This document shows, one piece after another, positions 26,051 through 33,432 of a stretch of DNA of 64,000 nucleotides. The first letter of the stretch is position 1. Every line of letters begins with the position of its first letter. The position numbers and the translations under genes were made by a program. Below the pieces are notes generated by a model. The model was not told the DNA's origin. It made no database searches and was given only the letters and a program-made list of their open reading frames with translations. This stretch comes from Candidatus Woesearchaeota archaeon (GTDB lineage Archaea; Nanobdellota; Nanobdellia; Woesearchaeales; GCA-023898365): positions 434,001 to 498,000 of the forward strand of contig CP060219.1 in assembly GCA_023898365.1 (NCBI GenBank), given 5' to 3'.

Positions 26051-27295
26051 ATGCAAATCGAACTTATTCCTAAAGATCCAGTGCTTCTCATAGGTGCCAT
26101 CTTGTTCTTTTTCATGTTCATACAAATTCTTATTGGTTTTTTTTCCTTTCTCATATTTTTGTTCAAAAAAACAAAGCAGCCTCCAAAAATTCTTCCTCCA
26201 CTCTCCGTTCTTATTCCTGCTTATAATGAAGAAGTGGTCATTGAGAAAACATTGAAGGCAGTGTTTGCCGCAACCTATCCTCGAGAGAAACTTCAGGTGA
26301 TTTGTATCGATGACGCTTCAACTGACAACACGCTTTCCTTGATGAAAAAGTTTCCTGTGCACATCTTACAAACTACACATGCGGGAAAATCGGCGGCGTT
26401 AAACAAAGCACTTTCTCTTGCTAAGCACGATATTGTTATCACCCTTGATGCGGATGTGTTTGTCGATAAGAATTTCTTTAAAGAAATCATCGGCCCTTTT
26501 CAAGATAAGAAGGTGGGTGCGGTCAACGGCATGATTTTCATTGAGGATTCCACGCGTCCTCTTGGCACGTTTCAACGTGTTGAGTACTGGTTTCACAACA
26601 TCATTCGCGCGTCTCTTTCTTCAGTGTTTGAAAATACGCTCTGGTTTTTTGGTGCGGCAGCTGCGTATCGCAAAGAGGCATTGCTTAAAGTCAAAGGATT
26701 TTCTGAAGAGGTCCTCACTGAAGACATGGATATTGCGTTAAAATTGGTGCAAAAAAGTTACAAGGTCGTAGCTGCACCTCGCGCGTATTATTATTCTGTT
26801 GCGATGGAATCGTTCAAAAGCATTTTTTCGCAGCGGATGCGCTGGTTTATAGGCGGCCCCCAATGCGCTCTAAAAAATTTAGGTGCGTTTCGCCTGTCTA
26901 ATGTTCCGTTATTATTGTTTTTTTTCCAGCAAGTATACTGGGCCATATTTTCTTTTGCCATGATTCCTTTAGTTATTTACGAGGTCATGTATTGGCTTCC
27001 TGACGCGGGAATTGGCGCGTATTTGTTTCGCTGGTTTTCCTTTGCAGGACCTGTGTATGTCTTCTACAACATTCCCAATTGGGGTATATCGACAGCAAGT
27101 ATTTTTGGCGTAACTGCCGGAATACTCACCCCTCTTCTTTGCCTTGGTGGCGCAGCATATTTCAAACAGAAAGTGACGCTCAGAGACATGATCAGTTTAT
27201 TTTTTTACTTTCCCTACACACTCCTTTTGAACGTCATCACCATCGTTGGCGTTATCAAATATACCTTCTCCAAGAAAAGAACGTTTATACGGTGA
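26051..27295 (+). CDS. Processive membrane glycosyltransferase family 2
   Basis: This 414-residue protein has an N-terminal helix pair (about 10-35), a cytosolic GT-A domain and three or four C-terminal membrane helices. Motifs are LIPAYNEE, CIDDASTDNT, a TLDADVFVD metal-binding DxD, LTEDMDIALKL (acceptor-binding ED) and QRMRWF (QxxRW). These are the D, D, D, QxxRW signature of hyaluronan/cellulose/chitin-synthase-like enzymes, which both extend and export a sugar polymer. The first and last motifs are intact. It faces a second enzyme of the same type on the other strand about 0.3 kb away, which suggests a surface polysaccharide locus. Confidence 0.92.
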   Translation: MQIELIPKDPVLLIGAILFFFMFIQILIGFFSFLIFLFKKTKQPPKILPPLSVLIPAYNEEVVIEKTLKAVFAATYPREKLQVICIDDASTDNTLSLMKKFPVHILQTTHAGKSAALNKALSLAKHDIVITLDADVFVDKNFFKEIIGPFQDKKVGAVNGMIFIEDSTRPLGTFQRVEYWFHNIIRASLSSVFENTLWFFGAAAAYRKEALLKVKGFSEEVLTEDMDIALKLVQKSYKVVAAPRAYYYSVAMESFKSIFSQRMRWFIGGPQCALKNLGAFRLSNVPLLLFFFQQVYWAIFSFAMIPLVIYEVMYWLPDAGIGAYLFRWFSFAGPVYVFYNIPNWGISTASIFGVTAGILTPLLCLGGAAYFKQKVTLRDMISLFFYFPYTLLLNVITIVGVIKYTFSKKRTFIR

Positions 27296-27317
27296 ATTCT
27301 TAGTGTTTAAATTTTAT

Positions 27318-27587
27318 TCAGAAAGGTAATGTACCGCCAGTTATGCGGGCGTACAGATATACTGCCATGAAGATGAGTGTGCCGACAAATCCGCTTAAGC
27401 CAATAATTAAACCAGCAAGTGCGTAGCCAAATCCTCCAAATTGTTTTGGATGGTCTTGGATTCGTTTGATTGCTCGCGCGCCAATCCAGACTGCTGCAAG
27501 AGTTAATCCAATGTTAAAGAGCGGTATCCAAAATCCTAGGCTGAGAATAAAACTTACTTTTGCGTGAAAGGCATCTGTTGTCGTCAT
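27318..27587 (-). CDS. Small membrane protein (DUF4190-like), partner of the GT2 gene
   Basis: This 89-residue protein has two long hydrophobic segments (about 8-38 and 50-80) joined by a short basic loop (ARAIKRIQDHPKQFGGFG). The KxFGGxGxAxAGLxxG pattern is that of small DUF4190-type membrane proteins of unknown role. Its start overlaps the end of the upstream glycosyltransferase gene by 4 nt, so it is probably made with it and could be an accessory subunit; that is inference. Confidence 0.7.
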   Translation of the reverse strand: MTTTDAFHAKVSFILSLGFWIPLFNIGLTLAAVWIGARAIKRIQDHPKQFGGFGYALAGLIIGLSGFVGTLIFMAVYLYARITGGTLPF

Positions 27588-28951
27588 AAGCGCACCTCAT
27601 TTCCTCGTTTTGCAAGCATGTACCAATGCATTGGTCTGTTAAAGATTGCTTTTGTCACGCCGCTTACAACGTAGTAGACTACGACAATCCCAACACTAAA
27701 TGAGCCAATTAATGCTTTGAGTGAAAGTTTTTGTTGTTTTGCACTAAAGAGGAGGATGAAATTCATAAACAAGAATCCTGATGTTACAAGCATATTTTTA
27801 CCAAATGCGAGAAAGAATTTTGACCAAATAATTGGTTCTGGTCTGTTGGTAATAATCGCTAAGAATCCTGTGAGTGCAAGCAAAAAGAATAGGCTAGTCA
27901 CAATATATCCTGAGACAAGCAAGAACACATTTACTGTATTGCGAAGAGGAACATCTTTATTTTTCATTATTTTCCAGAAATGCTTCTTTGTTGCGGTAAT
28001 AACGCCAAACGCCCAGCGCATTTGTTGTTTACTCAAATCTTTCATCTTGTATGGTGATTCGCACTCGCATCCGAGTTGCTCCAAGTACTCGATCTTTTTT
28101 CCTGCTGCCGTGAGGCGAAGTGAATAATCAATATCTTCTGTGAATGCTCCTGCAGTCCATCCACCAAGTTCGATTAAGTCTTTTTTTCTCACACACTCGC
28201 CAGATCCTGCGATGAAATTATTTGCTTTTATGGATTTTAGGAAAATAAGTCCAAGATGGTGTGAGATAAGGGGGATGATGCTGCCAATAAGTGATGTGAT
28301 GTTTTGTGAAATGTTCTTCATGACCCAACGTGATTGTACTGCTGCAATGTTTTTATCAAGCAAGAAGGGCGTGATAATGCGTTTAAGGAAGTCTTGTTTT
28401 GGTAAAAAATCAGAGTCAAAGATAACAATGTAGTCTCCTTTTGTCAAAGGAAGCATATGATTAAGGTTTCCTGGTTTAAAGCCAATGTTTTCTCCTCTTC
28501 TTGTCACTGTAACTTGTGGATGTTTTGCTGCGAATGCATCGATTTGTGCCGATATGCTCTTATCGTTGCTGTCATCGCCGATCATAATGTCAAATCGTTC
28601 CTTTGGATAATCAAAAGAGAGGCATCGTCGAGCACAATTAAGCGCTGCAAGCTCGTTATACGTTGGAATTTGGATGGTGACGCGGGGCCATTCTTTGGGT
28701 TCGATGCGTTTTTCCTTTGGAAATTTCTTAAAATAGGTGTAAATCGCTATACCTGCAAAGAGCCACGTAATAAACACGGTGATCGAAAGAAGCGCATAAA
28801 AGGTGTTTTGAAAGAAAAAATGGAGCACGTCAAGAATAGGTCTGGAGTAGAGCAAGAAAAAATTGTAGATGGCATCTCCCATTTGTTGGTGGAATTGGAA
28901 TAATTTTCTTGCAGCTTCACTGAAGATTCCTAAGCTAATACCGAGGACCAT
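27584..28951 (-). CDS. Processive membrane glycosyltransferase family 2 (cellulose-synthase-like)
   Basis: This 455-residue protein has two N-terminal membrane helices (about 30-70), a GT-A domain and three or four C-terminal helices. Motifs are IQIPTYNE, MIGDDSND, VIFDSDFLP (DxD), FTEDIDYSLRL and QQMRWAFG (QxxRW). All four catalytic elements are present. It is probably a processive sugar-polymer synthase, paralogous to the gene at 26051-27295. The minus strand has ACTTTTTAAACT near 29022-29036 as a possible TATA box, about 70 nt upstream of the ATG. Confidence 0.9.
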   Translation of the reverse strand: MVLGISLGIFSEAARKLFQFHQQMGDAIYNFFLLYSRPILDVLHFFFQNTFYALLSITVFITWLFAGIAIYTYFKKFPKEKRIEPKEWPRVTIQIPTYNELAALNCARRCLSFDYPKERFDIMIGDDSNDKSISAQIDAFAAKHPQVTVTRRGENIGFKPGNLNHMLPLTKGDYIVIFDSDFLPKQDFLKRIITPFLLDKNIAAVQSRWVMKNISQNITSLIGSIIPLISHHLGLIFLKSIKANNFIAGSGECVRKKDLIELGGWTAGAFTEDIDYSLRLTAAGKKIEYLEQLGCECESPYKMKDLSKQQMRWAFGVITATKKHFWKIMKNKDVPLRNTVNVFLLVSGYIVTSLFFLLALTGFLAIITNRPEPIIWSKFFLAFGKNMLVTSGFLFMNFILLFSAKQQKLSLKALIGSFSVGIVVVYYVVSGVTKAIFNRPMHWYMLAKRGNEVRL

Positions 28952-29174
28952 TTTTTATGTGTCGTACCGGCCCTTTTCACTAAGGACACTGGTCTCTAAT
29001 GTTTGTATTTGAACTCAAAGCAAGTTTAAAAAGTTAACCCTTTGTTTTGCCACGCCAAACTCATCAAATTCTGTGTTTAAACGCTTTCTTCTCAAAGAAT
29101 TCTTTAAAATCTCGATATTATTGCTTTTTTAAAATTTCTTGAGCGATGATAGAAAGCGCTTCTTGTGTTTGTTT
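28952..29174. other. Intergenic region, no gene seen
   Basis: This 223-bp gap contains only the probable TATA box of the leftward GT2 gene (29022-29036) and T-rich stretches after the leftward RPA-like gene. No tRNA, small ORF or clear repeat is visible. Confidence 0.5.
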
Positions 29175-29804
29175 TCACATAAGTTTGAGCCGACCTTGCT
29201 TGATTTCATAGATTTCTCCAATGTTAATGAGCTGATCAATGATTGGTTTGGCATCGGGGAGTTCTTTGATGACTTCGTCAATATCTGCCCCTCCTCCTTT
29301 GTCAAGGTCGTTGATAAGTTTGATGACCTGATCATAGTAATCAACAAGTTTTTCTTGCTTTTGGTCGTCTTTATCTGGTTGTGAGGCTTCTTTTTCGACT
29401 GGAGGTCGTGCTTCGTTTCGTTTTCGTACTGGCCCCAGTATTTTTTTTCGAAACGTTACCCAGGTTTGATCGGTCACTTTTCTGGCTATTTCATTTGCAA
29501 GAAAGATTTCTCGTTCGTAAACGCGTGGTTTACCAATGATCATGACCATGTCCCCCACTTCGAAGGTGTTGAATATCTTGCTTCCTGTGAAATCCCTAAC
29601 TGTAAGCGTTCCCGTACCGTCATCTATTTTGATCATGCTCTCGTTTTCTTGAAGAACGGCAATGCCAAGGATGTTTACTTTGTAAAATTCTCCTCGCACT
29701 GTTCGTATGCTTGACATTTCCCACCCTGGCCGCTGAATGAACTCTCCTTCTAAGAGTTCTCTTACATAACAGAATTTTGCTGGATGACGTTTTATCTCGG
29801 CCAT
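29175..29804 (-). CDS. RPA-like OB-fold single-strand DNA-binding protein
   Basis: This 209-residue protein has one OB fold (about 10-110: VRGEFYKVNILGIAVLQ, then the IKIDDGTGTLTVRDF block and GDMVMIIGKPRVYEREIFL) typical of RPA32/Rpa2-type and related archaeal ssDNA-binding proteins. After a Lys/Glu-rich linker, a C-terminal winged-helix-like region (about 160-209: VIKLINDLDKGGGADIDEVI, ending YEIKQGRLKLM) matches the RPA32 C-terminal protein-interaction domain. RPA coats single-stranded DNA in replication and repair, in line with the many replication genes nearby. The start is preceded by a GAAGGAA sequence. Confidence 0.88.
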   Translation of the reverse strand: MAEIKRHPAKFCYVRELLEGEFIQRPGWEMSSIRTVRGEFYKVNILGIAVLQENESMIKIDDGTGTLTVRDFTGSKIFNTFEVGDMVMIIGKPRVYEREIFLANEIARKVTDQTWVTFRKKILGPVRKRNEARPPVEKEASQPDKDDQKQEKLVDYYDQVIKLINDLDKGGGADIDEVIKELPDAKPIIDQLINIGEIYEIKQGRLKLM

Positions 29805-29848
29805 TTCCTTCAGAAATACGAACTTGTTTTTATTGCTTGTGCAAAAAC

Positions 29849-29861
29849 CTTTTTAAGTTCC
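29849..29861. promoter_or_regulatory. Shared bidirectional TATA element
   Basis: AACCTTTTTAAGTT lies between the RPA-like gene (ATG 29804, leftward) and the phosphatase gene (ATG 29881, rightward). It reads as a TATA box on both strands: about 25 nt before the rightward ATG and about 45 nt before the leftward one. Confidence 0.55.
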
Positions 29862-29880
29862 CTCTTCCTTTTCTTTTTTC

Positions 29881-30690
29881 ATGGTCCACCTCTCCCCTCT
29901 CCTTCTTCGTCTCTACCAACTTGCAAAAGAGGCTGCAGAGCTCGTGTTTGCAGATGCTATCTCGCAAGATTTCACCGTGGCGATAAAGGATGATGGCACG
30001 CCTCAGACGAGCACAGATATCTGCGCTAGCAAGTATCTTCTCGATGAGTGCAAAAAACGCTTCGCAAAGGAAATTGCCGAACATGACCTAGTTGTCATTT
30101 CTGAAGAAGAAGAGGTTCCTTCAGGAACCTCGAACAATCTCTTGTTAATTGATCCGATTGACGGCACCCACCTCTTTGTCAACCATCATCAAGGCTTTGC
30201 GGTCATGCTCGCCCTCGCTTTTGAAGGTGAAGTGCGCTTTGCCGTCATCTACGATGTTATTGGAAAGAACGCTATTGTTGCAGAAAAAGGCCACGGAGCA
30301 TTTTTTTATGAAACGGGCGTTCGTTTGCATGTTTCAGAAACAAGGAGTCTTGCAAACGCGGTTCGTTTGGTTTCAGGAAATAATTGTTTTGAAGAGTTCT
30401 TAGCTGCAGATGTCGTTCCTGTTTCAGGCATTCTTGAAAAAGCCATTCTGTTCGGGATGGGAAAGGCAGATTTTGCTATTTATCCTGATTGGAAAACTCT
30501 TCATGCGTGGGACATCGCCCCTCTTGATCTTATTGTCAGAGAAGCGGGAGGTCGTGTTACTGATTTTTCTGGAAATCCCTTAGTTTATTCTACAGAAAAT
30601 CTCACGCCTGAGAACGGCATAGTAATATCTAATGCATTGTTGCATGATCAAATTGTTGCCGAACTTTACGCTCACCTGAAGAAAAAATGA
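29881..30690 (+). CDS. Inositol-monophosphatase/FBPase-family phosphatase
   Basis: This 269-residue enzyme belongs to the Mg-dependent IMPase fold, which in archaea can hydrolyse inositol-1-phosphate and/or fructose-1,6-bisphosphate. Motifs are VISEEEE (metal-binding Glu), LLIDPIDGTHLFVN (D-P-I-D-G-T) and HAWDIAPLDLIVREAGG (W-D-x-x-P plus the EAGG block). All metal ligands are present. It starts an operon with a membrane glycosyltransferase (ATGA overlap) and GtrA, so a role in supplying a phospho-inositol or sugar precursor for lipids or glycans is possible. The substrate cannot be read from sequence. Confidence 0.92.
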   Translation: MVHLSPLLLRLYQLAKEAAELVFADAISQDFTVAIKDDGTPQTSTDICASKYLLDECKKRFAKEIAEHDLVVISEEEEVPSGTSNNLLLIDPIDGTHLFVNHHQGFAVMLALAFEGEVRFAVIYDVIGKNAIVAEKGHGAFFYETGVRLHVSETRSLANAVRLVSGNNCFEEFLAADVVPVSGILEKAILFGMGKADFAIYPDWKTLHAWDIAPLDLIVREAGGRVTDFSGNPLVYSTENLTPENGIVISNALLHDQIVAELYAHLKKK

Positions 30691-32189
30691 AACTGTCCAA
30701 CGAGTTCTTGTTCTTAGCTCTTCTCTTACTCTTCACCTCACTTGTTAGTTTTTATAACTTAGGGGCAGAACCCCTCTGGCTTGACGAAGCGATCAGTGTA
30801 CGGCAAGCACAAGCGGGCTTTTCTGAAGGCATGACGCTCTTATCTGGTGATGTGCATCTGCCTCTTCACCATGTGTTGTTATGGACTCAAGTTCATTTGT
30901 TTGGTATTTCAGAGTTTAGTGTGCGATTCTTATCAGCTCTCTTTGGCGTTTTAGCTGTTGGTTCCCTTTATGTTCTTGGAAAGAAATTGTATTCTAAGCG
31001 AGTCGGGTTTCTCGCAGCAGCATTACTTGCGTTTTCCACTCTGGGCGTTTATTACGTTCAGGAAGCAAGGCTGTATTCGCTTTTTATGTTCTTATCTGTT
31101 GCGTCATTACTTGCTTTTTTTACTTATGTAGAAAAACCAACCAAACGTAACGCCGTTTATTATTTTGTTGCGACCGTTCTTCTCATGTATACACACATTT
31201 TCGCTTTTTTTATCATTGGCGCCCAATTTGTTTATTATCTTTTGGTGCATGTGAAGAACAGAAAAAAAACTCTCCGCTGGTTGTTGTTACATAGTCTTCT
31301 TTTTGTGGCATTCCTGCCTTGGCTTCCTATTTTGTATAGACAGATCTTTTCTGTAATTGGGCATTTTTGGATACCTCAACCCACTCTGGTATCTTTGCTT
31401 ATTTCCTTTCACGAGTTTTCAGGTTCTTTACTGATTGTTTTAGCAATTTTTTGCATCATCCTTGCCTACTCGTATTTTGTGTATAGAAAAAAAATTGTCG
31501 AAACGAGAACGTCTTTTTTTCTTTTCTCTTGGTTAGTGATTCCTTTCTTTGTTGTCTTCATTTATTCTCAATTTTTCACCCCTCTCTATCAAACAAGATA
31601 TTTCCTCTTCGCGTTGCCTATCTTTTATTTACTCCTTTCAGTAGGAATTGACCGGGTTTGTTCGTGCGTTAAGAATAACTGGCTTTTTCCAGTTATTTCG
31701 TTAGTGTTTGTGCTCCTCTTTGTTATTGCTTTGGCGCCTCAGCAAACAACTCTTTCTAAAGATGATTGGCGTTCTATTTCCGCTTTTTTAAAAGAACAGG
31801 TCGGCGAAGATGACTATATTTTTATTCATCCGTTTTACCATCAAGATCCTTTCACATATTATTTCGACCAAGATTGTTTTTCTCAAACGAACGTATATGT
31901 TTGTAATTTTGAAAAACACAACATTGTATCGCTTAACAATCAAACGTCTTGCTGTTCGGATGATTCTCTTTTAACAAGCACCCTTGAGCAAAACACGTTG
32001 TCTGATTTTCTTACTAACACTATTTGGCTTGTTTCCGTGAGAAGCACAGAGTATGTTGTCGATCCTGGATTATTTAACTATTTATCAGAACAAAAATCTT
32101 TAGAAAAACATTATGTGTTTACTGCAAACCATGACAACCGCACTGTCATATCTGATTGGGGGACGATCGATGTTTGGAAATTTTCGTAA
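30687..32189 (+). CDS. PMT/ArnT-like membrane glycosyltransferase (GT-C fold)
   Basis: This 500-residue protein has about 10-12 membrane helices. The first external loop holds PLWLDEAISVRQAQ with the catalytic acid pair (DE) typical of GT39/GT83-like enzymes. VYYVQEARLYSLFMFLS follows in the second loop, which binds the lipid-linked sugar. The last about 130 residues form an external domain with several cysteines (SQTNVYVCNFEKHN, TSCCSDD). Such enzymes move sugars from a polyprenyl-phosphate donor to proteins or lipids on the outer face. The start overlaps the phosphatase stop (ATGA), and the GtrA gene begins inside its 3' end. Confidence 0.85.
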   Translation: MKLSNEFLFLALLLLFTSLVSFYNLGAEPLWLDEAISVRQAQAGFSEGMTLLSGDVHLPLHHVLLWTQVHLFGISEFSVRFLSALFGVLAVGSLYVLGKKLYSKRVGFLAAALLAFSTLGVYYVQEARLYSLFMFLSVASLLAFFTYVEKPTKRNAVYYFVATVLLMYTHIFAFFIIGAQFVYYLLVHVKNRKKTLRWLLLHSLLFVAFLPWLPILYRQIFSVIGHFWIPQPTLVSLLISFHEFSGSLLIVLAIFCIILAYSYFVYRKKIVETRTSFFLFSWLVIPFFVVFIYSQFFTPLYQTRYFLFALPIFYLLLSVGIDRVCSCVKNNWLFPVISLVFVLLFVIALAPQQTTLSKDDWRSISAFLKEQVGEDDYIFIHPFYHQDPFTYYFDQDCFSQTNVYVCNFEKHNIVSLNNQTSCCSDDSLLTSTLEQNTLSDFLTNTIWLVSVRSTEYVVDPGLFNYLSEQKSLEKHYVFTANHDNRTVISDWGTIDVWKFS

Positions 32190-32583
32190 GAAGTTATTCA
32201 ATAATTTGTTTGCGCGCTTTGTTCTTGTTGGAGGGGTTGCCACTCTTGTTGATTGGACAACATTTTATTTATTAACGGTCCACGTCGGCTTGTATTATCA
32301 AGTAAGTTTATTCGTTGGTCTTTTTTTAGGATCGGTCACGGGTTATGCTTTGAACAAAACTTTCACGTTTAAGTCCAAAACAAAACAGATAACAAAACAA
32401 TTCCTTATGCATTCATCCATTGTTGCATTCGCGTTTATTTGCAGCGGCATCATCATGTATGTTTTTGTCGATGCACTCCACTTACCTGCCTTCGTATCAA
32501 GAATTATGACAACAGGAATAATTTTCCTCTTAAATTTTATTTTGCATAAGTATATTACGTTTAATGAAACCTTCTATCTTTAG
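32170..32583 (+). CDS. GtrA-family membrane protein
   Basis: This 137-residue protein has four hydrophobic helices. The N-terminal RFVLVGGVATLVDWTTFYLL and the SVTGYALNKTFTFKSK segment define the GtrA/DPMS family, small proteins thought to flip or handle polyprenyl-phosphate-linked sugars. I placed the start at ATG 32170, 20 nt inside the upstream gene, because family members begin just before the first helix; a longer in-frame version from 32113 adds a non-family leader. It lies beside a dolichol-phosphate-sugar synthase-like gene, a common pairing. Confidence 0.9.
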   Translation: MFGNFRKKLFNNLFARFVLVGGVATLVDWTTFYLLTVHVGLYYQVSLFVGLFLGSVTGYALNKTFTFKSKTKQITKQFLMHSSIVAFAFICSGIIMYVFVDALHLPAFVSRIMTTGIIFLLNFILHKYITFNETFYL

Positions 32584-32623
32584 AGGGAGGGTGTTTGTTT
32601 TGAACGAATCATGCACTACGCGT

Positions 32624-33334
32624 TTATTCATATTTTCCGAGAAGTTTGTTTCTTGATATGCGAAAAAGATCACTGAGCATTCTTGATCCATCTTTGATCA
32701 TGTTCAGTTTTGAATGTTTTTCATCAATCCATTTTACCGGCACTTCTTTTATTGAAAAGCCTTTTTTTCGAGCGATCGTTAAGAGTTCGACATCAAACGC
32801 CCATCGTTCAATTGTTTGTTGTTTGACTAGTTCTTGAGCAACTTTTGTTTTAAAGAGTTTTAACCCGCATTGCGTGTCGTGTATTCCTGTTACGCACAGT
32901 ACGCTAACAAACAACGGAAAGAGTTTTCCAAGCAATTCTCTGCTTTTCTTCTGTTTGACTTGAATATCTGACTTTGCAAGTTTTCTTGAAGCAATGACGA
33001 TGTCATATGCGGGAATATGTTTTTTTAATTTTTCAATTTCTTCAATAGGGGTAGCCAAATCGATATCGGTAAATGCACAAAAGGGATTGGTCGCTTTCAA
33101 AAATCCTTTTTTGACTGCGTAGCCTTTTCCTCGATTCTTGTTGTAGTGAAGAATTTTGACGTTCGAAAAATTGCAGGTTTTGAGGAGCTCTACTGTTTTA
33201 TCCGTTGACCCGTCACTTACCACAATGAGTTCAAAGACATATTTTTTTTTTGAAAAATACTTATGGATGGCGGTGACGCCTTCGACTACTCTCCTTTCTT
33301 CATTGTAGACGGGCACAATGATTGATATGTTCAT
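32624..33334 (-). CDS. Dolichyl-phosphate sugar synthase-like glycosyltransferase family 2
   Basis: This 236-residue cytosolic GT2 has SIIVPVYNEERRV, LIVVSDGSTDKT, NRGKGYAVKKGF, the metal site CAFTDIDLATP (DxD), and QCGLKLF with RWAFDVELL. This set matches ALG5/dolichyl-phosphate glucose or mannose synthases. It would load a sugar onto a polyprenyl phosphate for use by GT-C enzymes such as the one at 30687, with GtrA as flipping partner. It is convergent to that operon. There is no C-terminal membrane helix. A TATA-like element lies at about 33358-33368 on the minus strand. Confidence 0.92.
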   Translation of the reverse strand: MNISIIVPVYNEERRVVEGVTAIHKYFSKKKYVFELIVVSDGSTDKTVELLKTCNFSNVKILHYNKNRGKGYAVKKGFLKATNPFCAFTDIDLATPIEEIEKLKKHIPAYDIVIASRKLAKSDIQVKQKKSRELLGKLFPLFVSVLCVTGIHDTQCGLKLFKTKVAQELVKQQTIERWAFDVELLTIARKKGFSIKEVPVKWIDEKHSKLNMIKDGSRMLSDLFRISRNKLLGKYE

Positions 33335-33400
33335 ATATTCTTCATCACGTCTTTATCTTTTTTAAACTATCCGATGTTTCACTGGACAGAAGACCAGTGA

Positions 33401-33410
33401 CTATATAAAC
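33401..33410 (+). promoter_or_regulatory. TATA box that fixes the Hef start
   Basis: CTATATAAAC lies immediately before an in-frame ATG at 33412, so that ATG would sit upstream of the transcription start. The next in-frame ATG, 33433, is about 28 nt from the TATA centre and would be the first codon of a leaderless mRNA. Confidence 0.7.
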
Positions 33411-33432
33411 GATGTTTTCTTCGCAAACTCTT

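Noticed and set aside
28952..29174. Possible tRNA or small RNA in the gap
   Set aside because: No cloverleaf, T-loop consensus or CCA-type end can be found on either strand by eye.
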